DNA from: Cycloclasticus sp.
GTDB taxonomy: Bacteria > Pseudomonadota > Gammaproteobacteria > Methylococcales > Cycloclasticaceae
Assembly: GCA_040743155.1 (NCBI GenBank)
Contig: JBFLJU010000001.1
Coordinates: 992,001-1,056,000 of the forward strand
Reading direction: 5' to 3'
DNA length: 64,000 bases
Shown here piece after piece: positions 27,057 through 35,313 of this stretch (position 1 is the stretch's first letter; each line of letters begins with the position of its first letter). The notes under the pieces are model-generated. The model was not told where the DNA came from, did no database searches, and saw only the letters and a program-made list of their open reading frames with translations. A program made the position numbers and the translations under genes.

Positions 27057-28292
27057 TTATACCTCTCGGTTTTTCCCACTTTCAGCACGTTTTCGATCTT
27101 CTGACTGCACATACACAGTATCAGTAGTCGCCATGCTGGAGTGACCTAGGTCCTCTGATAAGTCTTTTAAGGCGCGACCTCGTTCAATCTCCAAACTGGC
27201 ACCTGTATGGCGTAGCCAATGGGTAGAGACCTCTTTGAATTTGCGTGCTATTTCTTCACCCTGCTGTTTTTTCATCGCTTCATACGCTTGATCAAATACC
27301 TCTTGCACCAATCGAGATAGCTGCCGCGCTGACATGCCACCACTTCCACGCAATTTTTCAACAATAGGGTGACTTTCACCCTCTAAGGGTAAGCTACTCA
27401 TACCTCGGTATAAGCGATAGCGTTTTAGATAGGGCATAAAACTGGAAGGCACCGTTATATCGCGTAACTTACGGCCTTTACCATAGACTTTAAGCCACCA
27501 GTTTTTGTGCGCATCTTCCCAAAAATGCCCCATAACGGGCATCCAATCAGGGCGCTCAGAAAACTCAGAAATTCGTAAAAAAAGTGTTTTTAAAGCCGCT
27601 ACCAAAAACAAATTACGCTCATAGCGTGGGTTATCATCAGCCATAACCGTTGCAGTTTTTAATAAAAACAACCATTGGTCTTCAGATAACCTCTTCACAT
27701 CTTTCACCTGGGCATCTTTGATAAAGTAACGACAATCCTTTTTAGCTAACTGGGCGGGATTGCCCATACAGTATTCTTCATCCATTAAGTACTTATAAAA
27801 AGCAATAATGGCCGTAAAAGTTGCCTGCAAAGTCTGTTGCGATGGCCGATACTTTTTCTTATCAGGCGTTGAATTGTCACCTTTAGAAACGACTAAGCGA
27901 TAAGGTGACCAAGCTTTGTTCTGCACATATGTTCCATCACCTTTAGGCTGAAACTTTTCGTGATTCGTTAAACAGATCCAAGTCTGCGGTGGTTTCCAAC
28001 AAAAATCAGCATAGTCTAGAATATCCGTTTTACGAAACTCATCACAAGCTTTCTCTTTAATGACGAAGCTCCATAACAAGAACTTTTCGATTTCAGAACG
28101 AAAGCGTGTATAGGTGTGTTGTGATTTGTTGCGCCCAATGTAGGAAAGAAATTCTCGTCCCCATAGCCAACTTTGTTTACGCCAACGTGGGCCAGAAGAT
28201 ATAAAAGATGACAACTCTGGAAACTCATCGAGCTGAACATCTTTAAGCTCCTTATAAGTTGGATACAGTGCGACAGGCTTATGAATGGCCAT
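27057..28292 (-). CDS. Tyrosine site-specific recombinase of the transposon
   Basis: A 411-residue phage-integrase-type recombinase. Catalytic residues visible in order: Arg in LKTLFLRISEFSE, Lys in YGKGRKLRDI, His-x-x-Arg in HWLRHTGASLE, the GH pair in LGHSSMATTDT and the nucleophile Tyr in TVYVQSE. An N-terminal core-binding domain precedes. Most Tn3-family elements resolve cointegrates with a serine resolvase; a few (Tn4430, Tn4651) use tyrosine enzymes, and this protein probably has that role here. It is transcribed toward the left end, far from tnpA. A 38-bp palindrome 42 bases upstream of its start is a good candidate for its crossover site. Confidence 0.85.
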   Translation of the reverse strand: MAIHKPVALYPTYKELKDVQLDEFPELSSFISSGPRWRKQSWLWGREFLSYIGRNKSQHTYTRFRSEIEKFLLWSFVIKEKACDEFRKTDILDYADFCWKPPQTWICLTNHEKFQPKGDGTYVQNKAWSPYRLVVSKGDNSTPDKKKYRPSQQTLQATFTAIIAFYKYLMDEEYCMGNPAQLAKKDCRYFIKDAQVKDVKRLSEDQWLFLLKTATVMADDNPRYERNLFLVAALKTLFLRISEFSERPDWMPVMGHFWEDAHKNWWLKVYGKGRKLRDITVPSSFMPYLKRYRLYRGMSSLPLEGESHPIVEKLRGSGGMSARQLSRLVQEVFDQAYEAMKKQQGEEIARKFKEVSTHWLRHTGASLEIERGRALKDLSEDLGHSSMATTDTVYVQSEDRKRAESGKNREV

Positions 28293-28334
28293 ATTTAACC
28301 CAGAAATTGTTTTTATGAGTATATAAGGCTTATC

Positions 28335-28372
28335 TCACTATGTCCAATACTAAACGGTATTGGTCATAGTGA
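28335..28372. repeat. Dif-like 16-6-16 palindrome: candidate recombination (res) core site
   Basis: TCACTATGTCCAATAC (28335-28350) and GTATTGGTCATAGTGA (28357-28372) are inverted copies (15 of 16 match) around the 6-base centre TAAACG. Two 11-16-bp arms spaced by six to eight bases is the usual form of a tyrosine-recombinase core site. It lies in the leader of the recombinase gene, so binding could also repress that gene. Confidence 0.7.
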
Positions 28373-28650
28373 ATATTTTGTCATCTATGTTAAATCAGAA
28401 CCTTATGAGTAATATCAATGCTTAAGGTCAGCCGAGGGCTACTCTCCTTCCAATGTTGTCGAACACCCATCATTCAAAAAATAGTCTCTTCATCTTCTTT
28501 TCATAGCCTTGTTAGGCGCATTATCCGCCACGGTATGACAACACGCCTTTGAGACCTGACGAATTCACACCCGAAGAGCTGAATACCTTTTTCAGAATAG
28601 CGAGGCCAATAGCGGGAGTGCGAGGCTCAACACCTGACGTGTGATATTAA
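28373..28650. other. Non-coding stretch between recombinase and repressor genes
   Basis: No gene seen. Together with the palindrome it forms a 358-base gap that would carry the recombinase promoter and possibly accessory res sequences. Short repeats of CCTGACG (28555 and 28632 region) are present. Confidence 0.4.
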
Positions 28651-28926
28651 TCATTTTAAATAACTTTTTAAAACCAAGATTACTTGTTCTACTTCTTCTG
28701 TTCGCCTTTCCTTTGACAGCTCTTCTGCGCCCAAATGTTCTCGCAAATGACCTTCCAATACTTCTTTCATTAGTCCATTAACTGCACCTTTTATAGCCGC
28801 AATTTGCTGCAAAACTTTCATGCAATCAGGCTCTCCCTCTAATGTATTTTCTAAAGCTATTGCCTGTCCTTTAACCTTTCGAACACGAGTTAGCAACTTC
28901 TTTTTACCTATGGTTGTATGAGACAT
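28651..28926 (-). CDS. RcnR/DmeR-type nickel/cobalt-sensing repressor
   Basis: A CsoR/RcnR-family (DUF156) all-helical repressor. From ATG at 28926 it is 91 residues, the RcnR length, and begins MSHTTIGKKK. The RcnR metal ligands are all present with the same numbering: His3, Cys35, His60 and His64. That set is typical of Ni(II)/Co(II) sensors rather than the Cu(I)-sensing CsoR. The open frame extends 17 codons further upstream, but the shorter start restores His3 and has an AGGTG ribosome site. It is divergent from dmeF, with a G-rich palindromic operator between them. Confidence 0.9.
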   Translation of the reverse strand: MSHTTIGKKKLLTRVRKVKGQAIALENTLEGEPDCMKVLQQIAAIKGAVNGLMKEVLEGHLREHLGAEELSKERRTEEVEQVILVLKSYLK

Positions 28927-28943
28927 ATTACACCTGTTTTTAA

Positions 28944-28968
28944 TACTATACTGGGGTACAGTATAGTA
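28944..28968. promoter_or_regulatory. Operator of the RcnR-type repressor
   Basis: TACTATACTG (28944-28953) and CAGTATAGTA (28959-28968) are perfect 10-bp inverted arms around GGGTA. The layout TACT-G(n)-AGTA resembles the E. coli RcnR site. It lies 18 bases before the repressor start and 53 before dmeF, so one site would control both genes. Confidence 0.8.
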
Positions 28969-29020
28969 GTAAGCCAAGAAATTACATTTATAGGCAATAA
29001 AATTATAGTTAGGAGCACCC

Positions 29021-29938
29021 GTGCAAGACGATAACAGTATTCAATGGGATCATTCGCATGATTTCGGTATTGATAATAAGCACCGAGAAAATAAAGTGAA
29101 GATAGTCTTTTGGTTGACGACCATCATTATGGTGCTTGAGATTACCGTTGGTACAACGTCTGGGTCAATGGCCCTACTTGCTGATGGATGGCACATGGGA
29201 ACACATTCCGCAGCGTTCCTAATTACAATATTCGCGTACTCTTACGCTAAGAAACATGCTGACAATAAAAGCTTCAGCTTTGGAACCGAAAAAGTTAATT
29301 ACCTTGGTGGCTTTGCTAGTGCTGTTGCACTTGCAATCGTTGCTTTTATGATGGCAATAGAATCCGTCCAGCGACTAATTGAGCCTCAGATGATTTTTTT
29401 CAATGAGGCAATTATCGTTGCCATAATTGGGCTTGTAGTCAATATAGCTTCAGTCTTCGTTTTACATGAAGATCATCACCATCACGGTGAAGAACATGAT
29501 GATCACCACCACGATCATAATATGAAAGCAGCTTATTTTCATGTTCTAGCAGACACATTGACTTCACTACTGGCCATTATTGCATTACTTACCGGTAAAT
29601 ATTATGGCTGGATTTGGATGGACGCAGTTATGGGTATTGTTGGTGCAGCTGTTATTTTGCGGTGGTCTTATGGGCTAATTAAAGAATCTAGTAATGTTCT
29701 GCTCGATAAAACTGTCAGCTTTACTTCCTTTGCCAAAATAGCGAAAAATATGAAGGAGGAAAATAATGCAATTATTAACGATATACACATCTGGAAAGTT
29801 GGAACATCACATCAAGCCGCCATCCTTTCAGTTGTTACTGAAGAACCGCTTGAGCCTTATTTTTACAAACGCATCTTAAAGCAACACCTACCTCGGCTGT
29901 CCCATATATCGATTGAGGTTAATGTCGCCGCCCAATAA
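29021..29938 (+). CDS. dmeF: CDF-family Co/Ni efflux transporter DmeF
   Basis: A 305-residue cation diffusion facilitator that exports Co(II)/Ni(II) by proton antiport. Six helices are seen; helix 2 has HxxxD in ADGWHMGTHS, helix 5 has FHVLADTLTS, and a His/Asp-rich loop (about 147-166) joins helices 4 and 5. The N-terminal HSHDFG and helix-5 context match DmeF, whose gene is commonly paired with a DUF156 regulator as here. Start is GTG after AGGAG. Confidence 0.88.
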   Translation: MQDDNSIQWDHSHDFGIDNKHRENKVKIVFWLTTIIMVLEITVGTTSGSMALLADGWHMGTHSAAFLITIFAYSYAKKHADNKSFSFGTEKVNYLGGFASAVALAIVAFMMAIESVQRLIEPQMIFFNEAIIVAIIGLVVNIASVFVLHEDHHHHGEEHDDHHHDHNMKAAYFHVLADTLTSLLAIIALLTGKYYGWIWMDAVMGIVGAAVILRWSYGLIKESSNVLLDKTVSFTSFAKIAKNMKEENNAIINDIHIWKVGTSHQAAILSVVTEEPLEPYFYKRILKQHLPRLSHISIEVNVAAQ

Positions 29939-29989
29939 AAAGTGTACTATTAACAGCAGCAACAGCGAGGTTTAGTTATTGAAATCATT

Positions 29990-30193
29990 TTGAAATCTAC
30001 TCTCTATTACCCAGAATGTGGTCATAAGGAAACAGAAGCAATGCCCACAGATTCTTGCCAATGGTTTTATGAATGCAAGGGTTGCGGTGTGCTGCTCAAG
30101 CCAAAGCCTGGGGATTGTTGTGTTTTTTGTTCTTACGGTTCTGTACCGTGCCCTCCCATTGAGCAAGGCACAAGCTCTTGTTGTTCGTCGTAA
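29990..30193 (+). CDS. GDCCVxC-domain small Cys-rich protein
   Basis: A small protein with PECGHKETEAMPTD, then CKGCG, then GDCCVFCSYGSVPCPP, the signature of the GDCCVxC family found next to mercury and other metal-resistance genes. It is rich in Cys, ending SSCCSS, so it probably binds metal; function is not known. The ORF start given is TTG. The frame stays open upstream to 29954, and family members usually have a few more residues, so an ATT at 29978 after GAGG may be the real start. It follows dmeF by about 50 bases. Confidence 0.75.
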   Translation: MKSTLYYPECGHKETEAMPTDSCQWFYECKGCGVLLKPKPGDCCVFCSYGSVPCPPIEQGTSSCCSS

Positions 30194-30292
30194 CTAAAAC
30201 GCATGATACGCATTAGGCTGTCGCGTTTGACGGGCGACTTTGGAGACTTGGGTGTCTCAAAAACTTTAACGAGATAGTGACTCACTTGATAG

Positions 30293-30913
30293 CTACTTTA
30301 AGTCAATACTTAAAGCGCCCTTAGCCTCACGAATAACACCCCAAGCAGAGCGCATAACGATTATGGCAATGATCAAGCCAATAATAATGTCCGGCAACGG
30401 TGAGGAGAACCAATAAACCAAGCCAGCAGCAATTAGCACGCCGACGTTGTTAATCATATCGTTGCGCGTGCATAGCCATGTGGCTCGCATATTGATGTCC
30501 CCGTCTCGATACGCCATTAACAAGAAGAAAGATATTGAATTAGCGATAAGTGCTAACACCCCAAACACCCCCATATTGAAGGCATCTGGTATGTTATTGG
30601 TGCTTATGAGATAGATAGGCTGAACCAGAATTCCTAGACCTAATACCATTTGAAAAATACCACTGGTGAGCGCTGCCCGATTTTTCCAATGTTCCGCACG
30701 CCCTAGGGCAAAAAGCCCTAGAGCGTAAACTAATGCGTCCGCCAACATATCAAGCGAGTCTGCCATGAGCGCAGTGGAGTGACTAATAAGGCCTGCCGCG
30801 AATTCAACAAAAAACATACTGGCGTTTATAAGTAAAACGATAATCAATACGCGCTTCTGTTGTTTCGTTGCTGTCGCTATTTTATCGCTGGAACAGCTGT
30901 CACATCCGGCCAT
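30293..30913 (-). CDS. Small CDF-type cation transporter
   Basis: A 206-residue, six-helix cation-efflux protein without the C-terminal cytoplasmic domain of usual CDF transporters. The N-terminus GCDSCSSD could hold metal; the metal site of helix 2 is DSLDMLAD, with Asp replacing the usual His, and helix 5 has CTRNDMINN. It is the last gene of the czc-like operon, eight bases after the RND gene, and likely moves metal from cytoplasm to periplasm for the RND pump. Confidence 0.82.
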   Translation of the reverse strand: MAGCDSCSSDKIATATKQQKRVLIIVLLINASMFFVEFAAGLISHSTALMADSLDMLADALVYALGLFALGRAEHWKNRAALTSGIFQMVLGLGILVQPIYLISTNNIPDAFNMGVFGVLALIANSISFFLLMAYRDGDINMRATWLCTRNDMINNVGVLIAAGLVYWFSSPLPDIIIGLIIAIIVMRSAWGVIREAKGALSIDLK

Positions 30914-30921
30914 GATATCCC

Positions 30922-33900
30922 CTACTCCGCATTATGTTGTTTTGAAAAATACGAATATAACGCAGGTATTACCACTAGTGTTAATAAGGTTGCTGAGAAA
31001 AGCCCGCCAACGACAACCGTTGCTAGTGGCTTCTGTACTTCTGAGCCAATTCCTGTCGCCATTAACATCGGAATAAGCCCAAGTGCAGTGGTTGCGGCGG
31101 TAATGAGCACAGGACGTAAACGTGACACAGCACCCTCAAACACGGCTTGTTCACTAGATAGCCCATCTTCAATGCGTTGATTAATGGCATTGATCATCAC
31201 CACGCCATTCAATACCGCAACACCAAACAAGGCAATAAAGCCAATTGAACCCGGTACAGACAAGTATTGACCAGAGATAAATAATGCAACGATACCGCCA
31301 ATCATTGCTAGGGGCACATTCAACATAATCAATAAGGATTGCCCGACAGAGTTGAATGCAAAATACAGCATTAAAAATATCATTCCCAGTGAAACCGGAA
31401 CGACAATCATCAGCTTATCTTGTGCTCGTTTTTGGTTTTCAAACTGCCCACCAAACACAACGGTATAACCATCAGGTAAATCTATCTCGTCATTGATTCG
31501 CTGACTTATTTCCGCTACAAGACCACCCATATCTCGACCTTCAACATTGGATTGGATAACCACTCGCCGTTGCACATCATCTCGACGGATTTGTGGTGGA
31601 CCCGATTCTATTTTCACCTCAGCTACATCAGCTAATCTAACCCATGCGCCGTTTGGTGCTTGTAAGGTGATGTTTTGAATGGCTTCCATGCTGTTGCGAT
31701 AACCCGCATCCAAACGAACGGTAATATCATAACGTTCGTTGCCGTTAATGACTTGACCTGCCTCCATACCACCAATGGCATTAGCGACTAAGTTCATTAC
31801 TTGCGCAACAGGAATGCCATAACGAGCTAATGAATCGCGATTAGGGCGAATAGCCAATTGAGCTTCACCCGCAATTTGTTCCATTTCAACGCCTCGGGTA
31901 CCCTCAATTTTGCGAACCAAGCCTTCAATTTCTTTACCGGTGCTAGCAAGCGTGGCTAAATCTGGACCAAACAGTTTTATAGCTAATTGTGCTTTTACAC
32001 CCGACAGTAATTCATCTACGCGAGTAGCAATGGGTTGTGAAAATGAGAACAGCAAACCAGGATGAACTGACATCTTTTCCTCCATCAATTTTTGTAATTC
32101 TTGACGGTTGGATGCGCTTGTCCATTCATTTACAGGCTTCAAACCAACAAATATTTCAACGTTGGATACAGGTTCTGGGTCGCCACCAATTTCAGCACGT
32201 CCCGCACGGCTTGAGACGTATAACACTTCAGGGAATGTCATTATTTTGTCTTCAAGTTTCGCAGCAACACCTAGCGAAGTATTAAGGCTTGAAGAGGGGG
32301 CCAGTGTAACGCGAATATTTAAGGTGCCTTCTTCCAATTCAGGCACAAACTCTGTGCCAAGAAAAGGCACTAAAGCGAGTGAGCCAATAAACAAGATGAC
32401 GGCGCTAAAGACAATTTTACGAGGTGCACTTAAAGCCCGTGATAACAGCGGGCGGTACATATTGTCAAAAAACGCCATAATTGGATTCTCTTTTTCTTTA
32501 ACCCCGTGACGGAACATGTATGTTGCCAGCGCGGGCACAATAATAAGCGCAACTAATAACGAGGCTAACATCGCCAATACAATTGAAATAGCCATTGGCT
32601 GGAACAACTTGCCTTCGACACCTTCCAAAGTAAATAATGGCGCGAATACGATGATAATAATCATCACCGCAAAGAACACCGGACGGCCCACTTCACGGGC
32701 AGCTTCTTGGATGCGAAGCGCAATTCCATGATGGTCTTGAGCCGCGTTATATGGATCGGGTGCACCTTCCGCTAGCACTTCTTGAGCGTATTGGTGGTGC
32801 TCCTTATCAGGCTTACTTAAATGACTGAAAACATTTTCCATCATCACAACCGAACCATCTACCATCATACCGATAGCAATGGCTAAGCCACCTAACGACA
32901 TGAGGTTCGCTGAAATACCCCAATAGGCCATAAACATGAGCGCTAAACCGACCGATATTGGCATTGAGATGAGCACCAAAAAGGCGGCACGGATGTTCAT
33001 TAAAAACAGCATTAAGACAACGACAATCAACACGAATGCTTGCAATAATGCTGAGCTTACCGTATTAACAGCTTGATCGACCAAGTCTGCTTGATCATAA
33101 AAAGGCTCAATAGTCACACCGTCCGGTAACGCCGTTTGTATCGCGGGTAGTCTTGCCTTAATACCATCGATAGTCGCTTTTGTATTAGCGCCTAAGCGTT
33201 TCATTACGATACCTGCTACTACTTCGCCCATTGCAACTGGGTTTCCTTTAGCATCACGGGTAGACATGGTCACTGCACCTTGACGAATTTCAGGGCCAAA
33301 ATCGACCACTGCCACATCACTGACTCGTACTGATACGCCATCTATATTTTTTAACGGAATATTACCGATGTCACGCAAACCCTCGTTGTCACTGCGTACC
33401 CAGCCTACACCACGAATAACGAGTTGTTCCGCACCTCTGTCTAAATACCAACCACCTGCGTTACGGTTATTTTTTTCAATAGCTTCAGCAATATCACTAA
33501 TGGTTAGTTGATAAGAAAGTAATTTACTGGGGTGTACTTGCACTTGGTATTGTCTTACTTCACCACCAAATGACAAGACTTCTGTTACCCCACTAACAGG
33601 CATTAACAGCAGTTTTACCACCCAATCGTTTAGACTACGCAAGGCAATGGCATCAAATTTCTCAGGGTCATCAGTGCGCAAAATGTATTGATATACTTGC
33701 CCAAGTCCTGAAGTATTTGGCCCCATTTCAGGGGTTCCAATACCATCTGGAATTTGCTCACGAGCAGATTGCAGGCGTTCAAAAACCAGTTGCCGAGCAA
33801 AATAAATGTCGGTACCTTCTTTGAAAACGACAGTGATAACAGATAGCCCCGTTTTAGATATTGAACGAACCTCTTTAACGTCAGGAAGGGCATACATAAC

Positions 33901-34113
33901 GGATTCAATAGGAAAGGTGATTAGCTGCTCTACTTCCTCCGAAGCAAGCCCACGAGCTTCAGTATTAATTTGTACTTGAACATTGGTTACGTCCGGAAAG
34001 GCATCAAGGTTGAGTGAAGGTAATATTAGTGTTCCGCCAACAAATGTCGCGAGCAGCGAAAGCACGACCAGTAGGCGGTTATTAATACCGAGGTCAATAA
34101 TTTTATTTAGCAT
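30922..34113 (-). CDS. Heavy-metal RND efflux pump, CzcA/CusA family
   Basis: The 1063-residue inner-membrane proton/metal antiporter of a tripartite efflux system. Twelve helices with two large periplasmic loops are seen; the helix-4 motif is AIGMMVDGSVVMMENV, which carries the essential Asp and Glu. The AIG start differs from the DFG of classical Zn/Co/Cd CzcA and is nearer to Cu/Ag or Ni types, so the name CzcA is only a family label. RcnR and DmeF on the same element favour Ni/Co. It is preceded by the adaptor gene (10-base gap). Confidence 0.9.
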   Translation of the reverse strand: MLNKIIDLGINNRLLVVLSLLATFVGGTLILPSLNLDAFPDVTNVQVQINTEARGLASEEVEQLITFPIESVMYALPDVKEVRSISKTGLSVITVVFKEGTDIYFARQLVFERLQSAREQIPDGIGTPEMGPNTSGLGQVYQYILRTDDPEKFDAIALRSLNDWVVKLLLMPVSGVTEVLSFGGEVRQYQVQVHPSKLLSYQLTISDIAEAIEKNNRNAGGWYLDRGAEQLVIRGVGWVRSDNEGLRDIGNIPLKNIDGVSVRVSDVAVVDFGPEIRQGAVTMSTRDAKGNPVAMGEVVAGIVMKRLGANTKATIDGIKARLPAIQTALPDGVTIEPFYDQADLVDQAVNTVSSALLQAFVLIVVVLMLFLMNIRAAFLVLISMPISVGLALMFMAYWGISANLMSLGGLAIAIGMMVDGSVVMMENVFSHLSKPDKEHHQYAQEVLAEGAPDPYNAAQDHHGIALRIQEAAREVGRPVFFAVMIIIIVFAPLFTLEGVEGKLFQPMAISIVLAMLASLLVALIIVPALATYMFRHGVKEKENPIMAFFDNMYRPLLSRALSAPRKIVFSAVILFIGSLALVPFLGTEFVPELEEGTLNIRVTLAPSSSLNTSLGVAAKLEDKIMTFPEVLYVSSRAGRAEIGGDPEPVSNVEIFVGLKPVNEWTSASNRQELQKLMEEKMSVHPGLLFSFSQPIATRVDELLSGVKAQLAIKLFGPDLATLASTGKEIEGLVRKIEGTRGVEMEQIAGEAQLAIRPNRDSLARYGIPVAQVMNLVANAIGGMEAGQVINGNERYDITVRLDAGYRNSMEAIQNITLQAPNGAWVRLADVAEVKIESGPPQIRRDDVQRRVVIQSNVEGRDMGGLVAEISQRINDEIDLPDGYTVVFGGQFENQKRAQDKLMIVVPVSLGMIFLMLYFAFNSVGQSLLIMLNVPLAMIGGIVALFISGQYLSVPGSIGFIALFGVAVLNGVVMINAINQRIEDGLSSEQAVFEGAVSRLRPVLITAATTALGLIPMLMATGIGSEVQKPLATVVVGGLFSATLLTLVVIPALYSYFSKQHNAE

Positions 34114-34123
34114 GGTTGTGACC

Positions 34124-35311
34124 TCAATGGTTATGAATACTAAAACCAGACTTTGCTAATTCTGATTGTAAAAAGAATGCACCGTGAGTTACCACGCGAG
34201 AGCCTGCTTTAATACCCTCAATGACGGTAACTCCCTGATTTGTTCGTAGCACCTCAACTTCTTGCGGTTCAAATTGATTGTCTTCGTGCTCGATAAATAC
34301 CATCCAATCACCGTCCGGGCTGCGTAAAACCGAATCAGCAGGAACGGCTAACGCTTTTTCTGTGTTAGTCGCTGCAATGCTTACGTCAACAAAAACACCT
34401 GAGTGTAATACGTCATTAGGGTTCGCTACTTCGATACGAACACCAATGGTACGTGTGCTTTCATCCAAAGAATGATGGCGTTGAATAACCTTTCCCTTTA
34501 ATGTTTTTCCAGCAAAATTAACATCGGCCGTAGCATCTATTTGCACGTCTTGTACTTGATTTGCAGTTAATCGAGCATCTACCCAAAGTTTCGTTTCATC
34601 ACTAATTTTAAATAACATTCGACCTGCTTCAACAGCCTCACCCAATGTAAATTGATCCTGAATTACGGTGCCACTTTGCAGTGCTAACAGTTGGAAACGA
34701 CCGTTGGCTAGTCTGCCATTACCAGCTTTCAGCATGGTGTTCACTTGCTGTTGATTCATACCATATGCTTGCACTTTTGCACGTGCCAGTTCATTGTTTA
34801 CTTTGGCTTGTATATATCGAGCCGCAGAAACTACTTTTTGGCCTAACTTTCGAACTCGGTTCCACTCTCGAGCGGCCACTAAAAGGTCACCTTGTGCCTG
34901 TGCCATTTCAACACTAGAGAGCGTGACTAATGGTTGCCCCATAGATACTAAGTCACCTAGTTTTGCATGTCTCTTAACAACTTGAGCATTAATAAGTGAT
35001 ACAGCCTGACTAGTTGCATAGGCATTTAGGGTTATTTCCCCTGGCGCGCTAATGTTGCGGGTTATATCCGTTAACTGAATGGCCGTAGTTGAAATGCCAG
35101 CTGCTTTTTGTTGAATGGCAGTTAAATGAATTCCTTCTTCTTCCTGCGTATCGTCACTTTCTTCAGTGTGTGCAGTTTTGTGGTTATGATCATCATCTTC
35201 TTCAGTGTGCGGGGTTTTCTTGTCATGGTCATCTCCTTCTGATGCATGGATAGTTTGAGCACCTGATAGCGTTAAAAGAGCGACCAAAAAAACGGTATTA
35301 AATTTATTCAT
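34124..35311 (-). CDS. Periplasmic adaptor (membrane-fusion) protein, CzcB/CusB family
   Basis: A 395-residue HlyD-type adaptor joining the RND pump to the outer-membrane channel. It has a signal peptide (about 1-23), then a repeated acidic/His-rich metal-binding region (about 24-56), then lipoyl halves (ISAPGEITLN ... KRHAKLGDLVSMGQPLV), a helical hairpin and a beta-barrel (DARLTANQVQDVQI). The order czcC-czcB-czcA with gaps of two and ten bases indicates one transcript. Confidence 0.9.
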   Translation of the reverse strand: MNKFNTVFLVALLTLSGAQTIHASEGDDHDKKTPHTEEDDDHNHKTAHTEESDDTQEEEGIHLTAIQQKAAGISTTAIQLTDITRNISAPGEITLNAYATSQAVSLINAQVVKRHAKLGDLVSMGQPLVTLSSVEMAQAQGDLLVAAREWNRVRKLGQKVVSAARYIQAKVNNELARAKVQAYGMNQQQVNTMLKAGNGRLANGRFQLLALQSGTVIQDQFTLGEAVEAGRMLFKISDETKLWVDARLTANQVQDVQIDATADVNFAGKTLKGKVIQRHHSLDESTRTIGVRIEVANPNDVLHSGVFVDVSIAATNTEKALAVPADSVLRSPDGDWMVFIEHEDNQFEPQEVEVLRTNQGVTVIEGIKAGSRVVTHGAFFLQSELAKSGFSIHNH

Positions 35312-35313
35312 TG

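Noticed and set aside
28505-28525. Integron attC-like core (GTTAGGC)
   Set aside because: A single core without the matching inverse core at 50-130 bases and without an integron integrase; chance match.
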